Below the pieces are notes generated by a model. It was not told the DNA's origin, did not search any database, and saw only the letters and a list, made by a program, of their open reading frames with translations. The position numbers were made by a program, and so were the translations under genes. DNA of 64,000 nt from Candidatus Poribacteria bacterium (GTDB lineage: Bacteria > Poribacteria > WGA-4E > WGA-3G): NCBI GenBank assembly GCA_022825825.1, contig JAJDWA010000052.1:1-64000 (forward strand), written 5' to 3'. Below, in pieces: positions 50,528 to 58,859 of the stretch (the first letter of the stretch is position 1; each line of letters opens with the position of its first letter).

Positions 50528-50624
50528 TCTCTCCTCCTGTATCAATAGTAGCTGGCCAATATCGTTCAGCAATTGACAGTGTGATTGTCGGCACACCACC
50601 ATCTGTAACCGTGCCGTAAATCAC
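50528..50624 (-). pseudogene. Retropepsin-like (clan AA) aspartic protease, N-terminal remnant
   Basis: GTG 50624 overlaps the stop of the upstream gene (GTGA) and follows GGGAGG. The reading 'MIYGTVTDGGVPTITLSIAE' ... 'ATIDTGG' is the start of a clan AA protease with its catalytic Asp-Thr-Gly. The usual domain of about 100 residues is missing. Instead the frame runs without a stop into the antitoxin ATG at 50525, so a 105-residue chimera could be made. Confidence 0.6.
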
Positions 50625-50872
50625 TTATGGCCTCCCTTACGAAAATAGGTTTCATCACCAACCCGCTGAAAGAAAAGCGGAGAATCCAAGCCTTCTCTGT
50701 CTCTTTGTTGGACTATCGCTTGAATCGAGTCCCCGAACCAAATGCGGCTACTTTTCGGATCTATCCCTGCCGTCTGCCCGATACGTTCAGAAAGATTATA
50801 TTGCTTTTGATACGCCTCCCATATCTGTTTAGCTTTGTGAGAATCGGCATCAGTCCAATTTGGATGTTTCAT
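50621..50872 (-). CDS. DUF5678-like small protein
   Basis: ATG 50872 is nine bases from AAGGAG; TTG 50878 is too close. The 83-residue protein reads 'TDADSHKAKQIWEAYQKQ', then 'GQTAGIDPKSSRIWFGDSIQAIV', then 'SPLFFQRVGDETYFRKGG'. This resembles small proteins (DUF5678, as I recall) that precede clan AA aspartic protease genes. That arrangement is repeated here with a truncated protease. Its role is unknown; a substrate or regulator of the protease is possible. Confidence 0.55.
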   Translation of the reverse strand: MKHPNWTDADSHKAKQIWEAYQKQYNLSERIGQTAGIDPKSSRIWFGDSIQAIVQQRDREGLDSPLFFQRVGDETYFRKGGHK

Positions 50873-50901
50873 TTTCAACTTCTCCTTATAGTTTTTCTGT
50901 T

Positions 50902-51642
50902 CTAAATCACTCGCAGGTCAACATCTATATCAACACCACGCGTAAGCGTGTTTGTTACAGGGGAAGCGGCGAGGGTTTCCTCCCACAACTTTTCTAAAAC
51001 TTCGTCATCCGCATCCGATGCGACATAGATTGTGCCGCGAACCGCTTTAAAACCGCTATGTCCCTCCTGTTCCGTGCCGAGAAAGACGAAGATATTGTCA
51101 ATTTGACCGCTTAAGGATATTTCTAATTCATCAATTTCAATCTTTTGTTGGGATGCGCGTATTTGGAATCCCATTGCCAAACATGCACCAAGCGAGCCGA
51201 GGACATATTCAACGGCGCTCGGCGCAGCATCCCGCACATCAAAACTTGCGGGTTGTCCCACTGCCCAGGAATGATTTCTACAGAAAACTTTCGCTTGCAA
51301 ACCACCATCCCAATGGATACGTGTCTGCCACTTGTAATCTCGTGCTTGTTCATAAGCGGCATCTGCATCCTGTTCTGCTTCTCCACGCTGCACAAAGTAT
51401 TTGTTATGCTCTGGTGCGGGTTTCCATCCAAGATAGGGGTTTTCAGTCATCCGACACCACGCAGGCAGGTCTTCTTTGACGCTAATCTCTGTGCTGCGAA
51501 TTTCCAATACCTCTCCATCTGGCACTTTTTCCATAGATTTCCGAATGAGCAGAAGTAGTCCAGAACCGCAATCAAGGTTTCCGCCTTCGCATATATGGGG
51601 TGTCTCAAGTGAATCAGGTGCTTGTAAGTCTTCTTCTCGCAT
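50902..51642 (-). CDS. TusA-OsmC fusion protein
   Basis: Residues about 1-75 are TusA/SirA-like ('GGNLDCGSGLLLLIRKSMEKVPDGEVLEIRS', 'DLPAWCRM'), with the sulfur-carrying Cys replaced by or shifted to 'DCGSG'. Residues about 105-246 are an OsmC domain ('RIHWDGGLQAKVFC', 'PSAVEYVLGSLGACLAMGF'), with the peroxidatic-type Cys in 'LGACLA'. It likely handles persulfide or peroxide chemistry. It forms a group with the DsrE and TusA genes at 51960-52582 on the same strand, 317 bp away. Confidence 0.75.
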   Translation of the reverse strand: MREEDLQAPDSLETPHICEGGNLDCGSGLLLLIRKSMEKVPDGEVLEIRSTEISVKEDLPAWCRMTENPYLGWKPAPEHNKYFVQRGEAEQDADAAYEQARDYKWQTRIHWDGGLQAKVFCRNHSWAVGQPASFDVRDAAPSAVEYVLGSLGACLAMGFQIRASQQKIEIDELEISLSGQIDNIFVFLGTEQEGHSGFKAVRGTIYVASDADDEVLEKLWEETLAASPVTNTLTRGVDIDVDLRVI

Positions 51643-51959
51643 TGTTATTTTATACTCTAAAGATATTCTGAATATGAGATAAGAATCTTTTATGAAAAAG
51701 TTTTGTATATTTTGAAGGAATTTATGAAGTGCTTTAGGTAAGTTATAGCAGATTATATTTTGGATGTGTTGTTTTTAAGGGACCTAAAATGAGAAACCCT
51801 CCCTGGTAGGTGTGCCAACAAAATAATGAATATGATCATTAAGCTTTCGTAAGTAAACCTATTCCACAACGGGAGGGAGACTCTTTGCACAGGCTCAGGA
51901 TTCAACTGATCCCGGATGGATGTTTCTACTGCAGTTAGCAGGAACTCCTTTTCCCGATG
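51643..51959. other. 317-bp intergenic gap, no gene supported
   Basis: It contains 'ACCCTCCC' near 51795 and 'GGGAGGGAG' near 51871, an imperfect inverted pair. On the minus strand, about 51786-51850, there is a short reading with 'NDHIHYFVGTP', reminiscent of an IS200/REP-transposase HUH motif. It is too short and is bounded by stops. Nothing else is recognisable. Confidence 0.3.
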
Positions 51960-52319
51960 TCAATAGGTAATACTGGATCCACCAGTGATTAAAAACTCAA
52001 CAGCCTTAGCTCCACCAACTATTAACGCGCTATCCACCAGATTATCTTCATCAAGATTGCGCTTTTTGAAGCACGGTGAACAGACCCAAATTGTGCCACC
52101 GACTTCGGCAAAATCTGTCATCAGTTGTTGCAGTGGTGCAAAGCCTTCCTCGTGAATATCATCGGCGTAACCGTTTTGCGAAAGATGCACGCCCTCAGTA
52201 CTGAGGAATACAACCGTTTCAACGCCGGATGCAACGGAAGCGTTCGCGACGACAAAACCGACTGTCGCTTTATCCGTGTTATCTTTCGCATGTGTTATGC
52301 TAATCATTAACTTAGCCAT
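51960..52319 (-). CDS. DsrE-family sulfur-relay protein
   Basis: The 119-residue protein matches DsrE/TusD-like proteins: 'KLMISITHAKDNTDKATVGFVVANASVASG', 'VVFLSTEGVHLSQNGYADDI' and 'GGTIWVCSPCFKKRNLD', with candidate active Cys in 'VCSPC'. It should pass persulfide sulfur with the neighbouring TusA-like protein. ATG 52319 overlaps the TAA of that gene (TAATG), so the pair is coupled. Confidence 0.8.
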   Translation of the reverse strand: MAKLMISITHAKDNTDKATVGFVVANASVASGVETVVFLSTEGVHLSQNGYADDIHEEGFAPLQQLMTDFAEVGGTIWVCSPCFKKRNLDEDNLVDSALIVGGAKAVEFLITGGSSITY

Positions 52320-52582
52320 TAGGGGTTTTCTCCTTTTTTAATATAAAAATAGGCATTCTCTTCACCGCAACAATCTGCGAGAAGTTCATTGCCTTTCATG
52401 TTGCACCATGCCGCGATGTCCACAGGCGCGCCTGGGTCCACTGCGCGGACTTGTGCAATCTGTCCTGATTCAAGTGTTCTCATGGATTTCAATAGTGCGA
52501 TAATCAAGTCACCACATCCGAGTTCACCTAAATCGAAGACAGCATCTGGGATAATATCAGATAAAATGTTTGTTTCTTCCAT
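52319..52582 (-). CDS. TusA-family sulfur carrier
   Basis: The start is ATG 52582 (87 aa). The pattern 'AVFDLGELGCGDLIIALLKSMRTLESGQIAQVRA' ... 'DIAAWCNMKGNELL' is TusA/SirA-like, with Cys in 'LGCGDL' where TusA has the sulfur-carrying CPxP Cys. The Pro residues are missing, so it is a divergent member. It pairs with the DsrE gene and with the TusA-OsmC fusion downstream. Confidence 0.75.
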   Translation of the reverse strand: MEETNILSDIIPDAVFDLGELGCGDLIIALLKSMRTLESGQIAQVRAVDPGAPVDIAAWCNMKGNELLADCCGEENAYFYIKKGENP

Positions 52583-52661
52583 ATAAAAAAGGATACCATA
52601 AATTCGCTCACAAGTCAATCCAATTTCTGAAAATTGGTATCAGGTTTACTTTCGGCGTCTA

Positions 52662-52705
52662 CAAAAAACGAGTAGGGATTAGAGTCCAATTAGCCCTACT
52701 CGTTT
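52662..52705 (-). terminator. Rho-independent terminator of the P1-nuclease-like gene
   Basis: AAACGAGTAGGG (52666-52677) and CCCTACTCGTTT (52694-52705) are perfect inverted repeats. On the minus strand the hairpin is followed by a run of T (AAAAAA at 52663-52668 on the plus strand). It lies 38 bp beyond the stop at 52743 and also faces the TusA gene start. Confidence 0.85.
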
Positions 52706-52742
52706 CTATTCATTCTATACAAGCGTGCAGCATGGCCTTTTC

Positions 52743-53606
52743 TTAGCGTTCAAGCCAACCCGGCAGTTTCAACTCCTCAGATAATTCCCACGCAGTAAGG
52801 TATAGCGATGCTGTCCAGCGCACAGCTTCACGCGAGCGGTCTTTTGTGAAATCAAGCAAAGCAGGTGACGGATTTTTTAGGTCTTGATAATCATCTACAA
52901 GTTCATAAACGCGATCTACCAAACTATGTTCAGCTTTTATCTGTTGGACAATCACGGGCATCAAATCGCCTACCGGTTTAACCTGTTGTCCCTTCGCGAG
53001 TTCAGCAGGATCAAGTTTCAACATTTCAATTGATGCATCGACTTTCTCATGGATACCAGCATGTAATTTTGTGCCATCCTTCTGAACGATTCCGTCGAAG
53101 TGCACCGTTAGATGCAGAGGTTGGCACATATCCTGTGCGTAATGTGCAAGGAAGCCAGCGTAAACATAACATTTGTATTGTATCATAGGATTGTCGGGCC
53201 ATTTACGATACTCTGCGAAAGCAACGGTGAGTCGCTCTGTCCATTCTGCTACTGCATAAGGTAGAAATCCAACTTTACTCGGTTTAAGTTCCATTTCTGC
53301 ACAGAATGCAATAAAAGCGTCTCGATCTGCAGGAACAGGATTTTCTTTGATAAGTTCAAGATCAAAATAGTGTTCACCGTATTCGGCTGCGCGTGCATGC
53401 GGCGTATCTCGACTTTTCGATATGTCAGGATCGTAAGCACAATGTGCAATCATTTTTCCCGCTGAACGGAAAAATTCAGGCACCTCTTCAGGCAGTGTTT
53501 TTACCGATGCTCGGGTTAGGATGTCATGTCCACCACCCCACCATGCCCAAACGGGTGTGGTAAGGATAAGTGAAAACAGAATCAATGTTTTAAAAATATG
53601 TTTCAT
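52743..53606 (-). CDS. Secreted zinc-dependent phospholipase C / P1-nuclease-like protein
   Basis: ATG 53606 follows GAGAGGA. The signal peptide ends 'TTPVWA', giving a mature N terminus WWGGGHD. A free Trp1 and nearby His are zinc ligands in P1/S1 nucleases and zinc-PLC. 'FLAHYAQDMCQPLHLTVHFDG' and 'KLHAGIHEKVD' hold the HxxxD...HxxxH zinc ligands. It should cleave phosphodiesters (nucleic acid or phospholipid) outside the cytoplasm. It stands alone with its own terminator. Confidence 0.85.
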   Translation of the reverse strand: MKHIFKTLILFSLILTTPVWAWWGGGHDILTRASVKTLPEEVPEFFRSAGKMIAHCAYDPDISKSRDTPHARAAEYGEHYFDLELIKENPVPADRDAFIAFCAEMELKPSKVGFLPYAVAEWTERLTVAFAEYRKWPDNPMIQYKCYVYAGFLAHYAQDMCQPLHLTVHFDGIVQKDGTKLHAGIHEKVDASIEMLKLDPAELAKGQQVKPVGDLMPVIVQQIKAEHSLVDRVYELVDDYQDLKNPSPALLDFTKDRSREAVRWTASLYLTAWELSEELKLPGWLER

Positions 53607-53625
53607 AATTTTCCTCTCAGAGTTG

Positions 53626-53821
53626 TTTTATAGTAAAAACCATAATTATGGACACACTACAAATCAACGCTGAATACGCGTATGGTATTCAGCGGGTTCG
53701 GTTTCCTAACCGAACCGGTGTTTATTCAGTCTCATATCAGAATACGCGTTTGGTATTCTGAATTGGTTAGGAAACCGCATCTACCGGGGAGTGTGCAGTT
53801 ATTTTTAGGTTTCACTATAAA
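53626..53821. repeat. MITE-like palindromic element, 196 bp
   Basis: Ends 'TTTTATAGTAAAAACC' and 'GGTTTCACTATAAAG' (inverted) match over about 30 bp through 'ACACACT/GAGTGTGC'. The interior holds two GAATACGCG...GTATTC palindromes and GGTTTCCTAACCGAACC. 53737-53788 is shared with 12892-12943. Confidence 0.75.
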
Positions 53822-53834
53822 GTAAAGATAAATT

Positions 53835-54794
53835 TTAGTCAGCGGCAAGATATTCACCAGACTCGGCATCTTCCCATTGAAACTGGAGTTCAGCAGTCTC
53901 ATGGGGTTTAAACGCTATCGCAACATCTTCAACAGGAGGTCCTACAATCTCAATTTGTTCAAGATTTGCAGTGCCGTAACCCAATTCATCTGCATAACGG
54001 AATAGCCCGATCTCCATCGGTTCAAATCCCATCGCTTTTGATGTAACAGCATCTGCTGCAAACACATCACCACTTGCTACTGCAATACCAAGCGGGACAG
54101 AATTAGTACCGCCAGGGCCGTTGCCTTGCAATCCAACAGTCCCATCAACGATTGCAATGTCAGGTTTTAGATGGCGCGAGAGTCGTAGTAGATTGATATT
54201 AAGTGTTTGTGCCTCGCGTGGCAGTTCACGATCACCATGACTGTGATACCCGTGCATTTTAATCCGATCTTCCTTGTGTAGTGTTCCCATTATCATGTTT
54301 TTCATCGCAAGCGTCACAACACCCGCATCATGTGTTTTGGCAATAGCGACAGAGATCGTGCATGGGCAATCAAGGACAGTTTTTGGCATACGGACTGTAT
54401 CTTTCTCACGCCCAGAGAGAAACACGGTTGTTTCTACCCATTCAGTTTCTTGATGCAAATCAACGAGTTGAATAGGGACATCGTATTCCGCCTGCAGTGC
54501 TTCATAACCGAAGATTTGAAATGCTTCGCCAGAAAAAGACTCATTCGCACCTTCTGCAATAATAACCTCTTTCGGTGGCTGTGGTGTGCTTAGCAGGAAA
54601 TCCAGAGCCCCACGCATCACATCTACATGTGAGGAAGCGAGTTGATTCGTGCTGGAGAGGAAATTAGGTTTTAACAGCACCTGTTCACGCACTTTTGGTG
54701 TAAGGTCCTCTCGGATATTGTTTAGTGCCTCATAAACGTTGGAACGTCTTCTGCCGGTTTTGGCAAGACCAACTTTTGTAGCATTCGTAGCCAT
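53835..54794 (-). CDS. DUF362 family protein
   Basis: ATG 54794 follows AAAGGAG. The protein has the DUF362 pattern: 'EQVLLKPNFLSSTNQLASSHVDVMRGALDFL', 'VIIAEGANES', 'VAIAKTHDAGVVTLAMKNMIMG', 'IVDGTVGLQGNGPGGTN' and 'AVASGDVFAADAV'. There are no ferredoxin Cys motifs, so it is the short form (319 aa). The biochemical role is not settled for the family. It lies between two palindromic elements. Confidence 0.8.
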   Translation of the reverse strand: MATNATKVGLAKTGRRRSNVYEALNNIREDLTPKVREQVLLKPNFLSSTNQLASSHVDVMRGALDFLLSTPQPPKEVIIAEGANESFSGEAFQIFGYEALQAEYDVPIQLVDLHQETEWVETTVFLSGREKDTVRMPKTVLDCPCTISVAIAKTHDAGVVTLAMKNMIMGTLHKEDRIKMHGYHSHGDRELPREAQTLNINLLRLSRHLKPDIAIVDGTVGLQGNGPGGTNSVPLGIAVASGDVFAADAVTSKAMGFEPMEIGLFRYADELGYGTANLEQIEIVGPPVEDVAIAFKPHETAELQFQWEDAESGEYLAAD

Positions 54795-54807
54795 AAAGTT
54801 CTCCTTT

Positions 54808-54976
54808 TTTATGGTAGAGATTAGAATTAACTTTACATTCCTGAACTGTGAATCAACGCCAAATGCGCTTTTGGCATTCGGCGGGAGGGAACTCCGATTC
54901 CCGACTACAACGGGTCGCGATTCGGAGATCGCTCCTACAGAGGAAATGTAGGATTATTTCTACAATCCACTATAAA
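54808..54976. repeat. MITE-like palindromic element, core type 2
   Basis: Ends 'TTTATGGTAGAGATTAGAAT' and the inverted 'GTAGGATTATTTCTACAATC..CACTATAAA' match over about 34 bp. The core (54880-54949) holds two palindromes, including GATTCGGAGATCGCTCCTAC at 54920-54939, shared with 27379-27405 (reverse complement). It separates the DUF362 and murQ genes. Confidence 0.75.
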
Positions 54977-55002
54977 TTTAAAACATGTCATGTTGTTCAG
55001 TA

Positions 55003-55887
55003 TTATCCATCAACTAAAATCGGACGTAAGAAACCACCATGTTTCTCTAATAGTGCAGCAGCATCAGTTCTGTTAATATCTTTTACCAACATCACAATTG
55101 CTAGCTTTGCGCTTCCATTTGCCTGTTTTAAAGTGGTGTCGGCAATATCTGCATCAACTCCTGTAGCCGTTTGAACGATTCGGATGCTCCGCTCAATCAG
55201 TTTTGTGTTTGAGGCGTGCACATCCACCATAAGATTGTTGTAAACTTTACCCAACTTTACCATAGATACGGTTGTAAGCATATTGAGAACTAATTTTGTT
55301 GCCGTTCCTGCTTTCAATCGAGTTGAACCTGTGATTATTTCAGGTCCTACAATCGGCGTGATGAAATGGTCAACATACGTTTTTAATTCTTCTGCTGGTG
55401 GAACACAAGAGAAAAAAATCGTCTGGACTCCGATAGCGTGCGCTGCTTCCAAAGCCCCTAATACATAAGGTGTTCGCCCGCTACTGGCAATTCCTACAAG
55501 CACATCCTTTGATGTCAGTTGATATTCTCGAACAGCTTGGGCACCACTTTCAGGTTTATCCTCTTCACCCTCTACCGCTTTGCGTAACGCGATATCACCA
55601 CCTGCGATAATACCTTGAACCATCTCTGGTTGAGTGCTGAAAGTTGGCGGGCATTCAGAGGCGTCTAATACGCCCAGTCTACCACTTGTTCCCGCACCTA
55701 TGTAAAATAATTTTCCACCGTTACGAAACGCCTCAACTATCATTTCAGCTGCTTGTGCAATCGCATCAGATTCTGCTGCGACTGCTTCAATAGCTTTTCG
55801 ATCTTCTTCATGAAAAATTTGAACGATTTCTGAGATTGACTTTAGGTCAATGTCTGTTGAGTTTGGATTTTGCTGTTCTGTAATCAC
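55003..55887 (-). CDS. murQ: N-acetylmuramic acid 6-phosphate etherase
   Basis: The 294-residue protein starts at GTG 55887. It has the SIS-domain MurQ signatures: 'GGKLFYIGAGTSGRLGVLDASECPPTFS' (with the catalytic Glu of ASECPPT), 'GIIAGGDIALRKAVEG', 'GIASSGRTPYV' and 'NLMVDVHASNTKL'. It removes the lactyl ether from MurNAc-6-phosphate to give GlcNAc-6-phosphate during wall recycling. It lies 31 bp downstream of a GlcNAc/MurNAc-kinase-like gene on the same strand. Confidence 0.93.
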   Translation of the reverse strand: MITEQQNPNSTDIDLKSISEIVQIFHEEDRKAIEAVAAESDAIAQAAEMIVEAFRNGGKLFYIGAGTSGRLGVLDASECPPTFSTQPEMVQGIIAGGDIALRKAVEGEEDKPESGAQAVREYQLTSKDVLVGIASSGRTPYVLGALEAAHAIGVQTIFFSCVPPAEELKTYVDHFITPIVGPEIITGSTRLKAGTATKLVLNMLTTVSMVKLGKVYNNLMVDVHASNTKLIERSIRIVQTATGVDADIADTTLKQANGSAKLAIVMLVKDINRTDAAALLEKHGGFLRPILVDG

Positions 55888-55918
55888 TATGAGATATAAA
55901 ATTTAGTAATCTTGTTGA

Positions 55919-56827
55919 TTATAGATGTGCTTTTGCCAACAACACCGCGCCATACGCCGGTTCATGTTTTGGAAATATTACGGAACTACCAATGATTATC
56001 TTCTCAATCCATCTTTGCAGTTTATTTGCTAAAATAGGTTGGTGTAATAAAATTCCACCAGAAAAAACAGTGCTAAACGGATGTGAGAATTCCAATTGCA
56101 TAACCACTGTCTCTACTGCACATGCAAATTCACTGAAAGCGGAATCAATTATTTTTTCTGCTTTGGTATCTCCGATTTCCGCTGCTTTAAATACTACCCC
56201 TGCTAACTGTGCAATTTCGTCTCTGCTTGCCGCATGTGTCCACCGAATCAAATTATTCGGTTCATTCAATTCAAGTCTATTCAGAATTAAATTTGTCAGT
56301 TGAGTCGGCGGTTCGCGTTTATCTGCGGCGCGTGCCACTGCTTGAAGTCCCTTTAGTGCGATATCGTAACCACTCCCTTCATCACCGAGTAGATAACCCC
56401 ATCCACCAGCACGTGTTTCTTTACCGTGTTCATTGATGCCGTAGACTATGGAACCTGTACCTGAAATAACAATTACGCCTTCCTGTTTTCCGATTCCGCC
56501 AACTAATGCGATATGCGCGTCGTGTGTTAGAATACGGTTTTTGTTTATTCCGATCTCATTACAAATCTGCCCGATGATTTTTCTATCTTCTTCGCGTCCT
56601 AAACCTGCCATGCCTATACAGAAACGGATAGCATTTAATGGAGTGTCAGTAACATGCGTGTAGAGTTTTGAAATAATTTCATTGAGAACACTTTGCGTTT
56701 GTGCTGTTCCGACTACGTGGTAATTTGATGGTCCGGCCTCTGCCTTAGCAATATGTTCACCTGTTTCCGTTGTTAATAGGCCAACGGTTTTGGTTCCGCC
56801 TCCATCAATACCGATGATATAGTTCAT
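55919..56827 (-). CDS. BadF/BadG-type N-acetyl-amino-sugar kinase
   Basis: ATG 56827 starts 'MNYIIGIDGGGTKTVGLL', the ASKHA phosphate-1 loop. 'RFCIGMAGLGREEDR', 'GVIVISGTGSIVYGIN', 'GGWGYLLGDEGSGYDIAL' and 'FSGGILLH' complete the eukaryotic-GlcNAc-kinase-like family. It phosphorylates GlcNAc, MurNAc or glucosamine with ATP. Beside murQ, a MurNAc/GlcNAc kinase role (MurK-like) is most likely. It is divergent from the Ycf48-like gene. Confidence 0.85.
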   Translation of the reverse strand: MNYIIGIDGGGTKTVGLLTTETGEHIAKAEAGPSNYHVVGTAQTQSVLNEIISKLYTHVTDTPLNAIRFCIGMAGLGREEDRKIIGQICNEIGINKNRILTHDAHIALVGGIGKQEGVIVISGTGSIVYGINEHGKETRAGGWGYLLGDEGSGYDIALKGLQAVARAADKREPPTQLTNLILNRLELNEPNNLIRWTHAASRDEIAQLAGVVFKAAEIGDTKAEKIIDSAFSEFACAVETVVMQLEFSHPFSTVFSGGILLHQPILANKLQRWIEKIIIGSSVIFPKHEPAYGAVLLAKAHL

Positions 56828-56940
56828 TTTGTTCCATCTTATGTTTGAAAACGATTTTTCTCGAAATGTGTTAGGATCCTGAATTTCCCGATTAATAAAA
56901 TAAATAAACGAGTGCTACTTCAGATAAAACAAAAATTCTA

Positions 56941-56969
56941 TTGACAATCCTACCCGAATCAGTTAAAGT
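56941..56969 (+). promoter_or_regulatory. Putative promoter of the Ycf48-like gene
   Basis: TTGACA (56941-56946) is followed 17 bp later by TAAAGT (56964-56969), a partial -10 match. It lies 50 bp before ATG 57021. The rest of the 56828-57020 gap is AT-rich and shows no gene. Confidence 0.4.
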
Positions 56970-57020
56970 AATTTATCATAACCCTTTTGAAAAAGCAATC
57001 AAATTATTTGGAGCCTCCAC

Positions 57021-57986
57021 ATGATCAAGACACAACACCTTATTTTTATAATTTTTATCGCAAGCATTACATTACTTGGTTGTTCACAAGATGCGTCACA
57101 AATAGAGTGGAAACAGGTAGATAGCGGCACTGATGCCCATCTGTACGGTATTCATTTTGTGGATGCTAAGCTTGGGTGGGCAGTTGGGACCGATGGCACT
57201 GTTTTGTCCTCAAAAGATGGTGGGAGAACTTGGAATGAGTTAGATACAAAATCAATTTTTAAAGCCAAACTAACACAAGTCAGTTTTGCAACGCCAAAAA
57301 ATGGTTGGCTTGTTAGTATAGGAAAAGTGCATTACACAAGCAGCGGTGGCGATTCATGGAATGTTCAACACCAAATACGAACTGTCGGGACAAAACCACC
57401 TGGTATCTTGGATTTGCATTTTATTGATAAAGCAGAAGGGTGGGCAGTCGGAGGAGTCGACGCCAAGGGAATTAGCACCATTCTCTACACTCGAAATGGC
57501 GGTGGCAAATGGGAAAAAATCCGGAACCCCTCAGATAAACATTTGTGGAGTGTCTATTTTGTGGATTCTGAACACGGTTGGGTTGTTGGTGAAGAAGGTG
57601 TGATCCTGCATACGCAAGATAGTGGAAAACGGTGGGTACGTCAGAACAGTCCTGCTGAACAACCTTTATTCGCTGTCCATTTTGCTGACCTTATGCATGG
57701 CTGGATTGTTGGCACAAACGGACTGATTTTGCATACCGCTGATGGTGGACAAACGTGGGAACGCCAGGAAAATCCGATGAAACTGAGTTTACGAGATGTG
57801 GCATTCCAAAATGAAAAAGAGGGTTGGGCAGTCGGAGAAGAGGGCTCAATTTTACGGACAACGGATGGCGGAACTACGTGGAATCAGTACGCTTCGCCTA
57901 CAACGCACAATTTGCAGGATATTTTTTTCTTAAAAAATTCGGGTTGGATCGTTGGTGGAAAAGGCACTATTTTGCGGAGCTATTAA
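57021..57986 (+). CDS. Ycf48/HCF136-like beta-propeller lipoprotein
   Basis: A lipobox ends at the Cys in 'ITLLGC', giving a lipoprotein. About seven repeats of the form 'FVDxxxGWAVGxxGxILxTxDGGxTW' make a BNR-like propeller typical of Ycf48-like proteins. In phototrophs Ycf48 assembles photosystem II, but non-photosynthetic bacteria carry many paralogues with unknown extracytoplasmic roles. Nothing here suggests photosynthesis. It follows GGAG and stands as a single gene. Confidence 0.85.
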   Translation: MIKTQHLIFIIFIASITLLGCSQDASQIEWKQVDSGTDAHLYGIHFVDAKLGWAVGTDGTVLSSKDGGRTWNELDTKSIFKAKLTQVSFATPKNGWLVSIGKVHYTSSGGDSWNVQHQIRTVGTKPPGILDLHFIDKAEGWAVGGVDAKGISTILYTRNGGGKWEKIRNPSDKHLWSVYFVDSEHGWVVGEEGVILHTQDSGKRWVRQNSPAEQPLFAVHFADLMHGWIVGTNGLILHTADGGQTWERQENPMKLSLRDVAFQNEKEGWAVGEEGSILRTTDGGTTWNQYASPTTHNLQDIFFLKNSGWIVGGKGTILRSY

Positions 57987-58017
57987 GTTCAATTTGACAA
58001 CCACATATTAGCAGTAT

Positions 58018-58395
58018 TCAATAATTTATGAGCTTAAATATCCAGACAGACAAGCAGAACACAATCCCAAAAATAATGATTAAGTTGCGAGTCTTTAAAG
58101 AATAATAGGTCCAGGCGTTTTTTAGCTGCAAAGGAAAGAATGCTGCTCCGATTGCCAATCCTGCAAGTAAAAAAGAAAAAGGATGGTAACGCCATGCATC
58201 GGCGAAATGTCCATGTGTAAGGGCAAGGCATGCACGTGTCATTCCACACCCAGGACACGGAACATCGGTTACTGAATGAAATATACATGGAATCAAAGAA
58301 ATTTCATCCGGTGATTTTTCCGAAACCACTGTATAGATTCCTACAACTGCTAACCCAACCAGGAACAGTCGGGCAAGAAAAATATGATTAACCAT
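58018..58395 (-). CDS. DUF2752 membrane protein
   Basis: ATG 58395 overlaps the stop region of the DUF4234 gene; GTG 58407 is also possible. The protein has three hydrophobic segments and the family motif 'CPGCGMTRACLALTHGHF' with 'WRYHPFSFLL'. DUF2752 proteins are small inner-membrane proteins of unknown function. The Cys pair could bind a metal. It is translationally coupled to the DUF4234 gene. Confidence 0.85.
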   Translation of the reverse strand: MVNHIFLARLFLVGLAVVGIYTVVSEKSPDEISLIPCIFHSVTDVPCPGCGMTRACLALTHGHFADAWRYHPFSFLLAGLAIGAAFFPLQLKNAWTYYSLKTRNLIIIFGIVFCLSVWIFKLINY

Positions 58396-58774
58396 CAGAG
58401 GTATCACCGTAGAGTTTATTGATCTGGTACTGCTGGATGGCTAATGAGGCAATGCCAACACCGAAAATCGCCAATAGAACGCAAATAATAGGTAAGTTTG
58501 AATCATGCAGCATACCGTTATTATGTTGTACTTCATTGATGCCGCATGCCATCTTGTATTCATAAAATATACCGAAAATGCCGCAGGTGAGAAGAGAAAG
58601 AAAAAACCATAGCCAAAACGAGTAGTCATTTCTTCCTAACCAAACATTAAGCGTGTCCATCTGTTTGTACTGCCAGTAAAGTCCATAGATTCCGCATGTA
58701 ATCAGAGTTAGTAAAATGCCTGCCAGGATACTACGTCTACCCTCGTACTCAGGATAGGGATATTGATTAAGCAT
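58388..58774 (-). CDS. DUF4234 membrane protein
   Basis: ATG 58774 follows AAAGGAG (128 aa); an in-frame start at 58795 has no such site. Three hydrophobic segments carry the family motif 'ILLTLITCGIYGLYWQYKQMDTLN' and the related 'LLTCGIFGIFYEYKM'. It is probably an inner-membrane protein of unknown function. Pairing with DUF2752 suggests the two act together. Confidence 0.8.
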   Translation of the reverse strand: MLNQYPYPEYEGRRSILAGILLTLITCGIYGLYWQYKQMDTLNVWLGRNDYSFWLWFFLSLLTCGIFGIFYEYKMACGINEVQHNNGMLHDSNLPIICVLLAIFGVGIASLAIQQYQINKLYGDTSDG

Positions 58775-58859
58775 AAATTCTCCTTTATTAAGCAATTTGT
58801 ATGGCTCATTAGGATCGCTTCATAACAAGAAAAATGTCTCTCTATGATGCTATTACAAA

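Noticed and set aside
51786..51850. Possible IS200-like HUH motif (NDHIHYFVGTP) on the minus strand
   Set aside because: The reading is about 24 residues between stops, with no catalytic Tyr or other motif; it could be chance.
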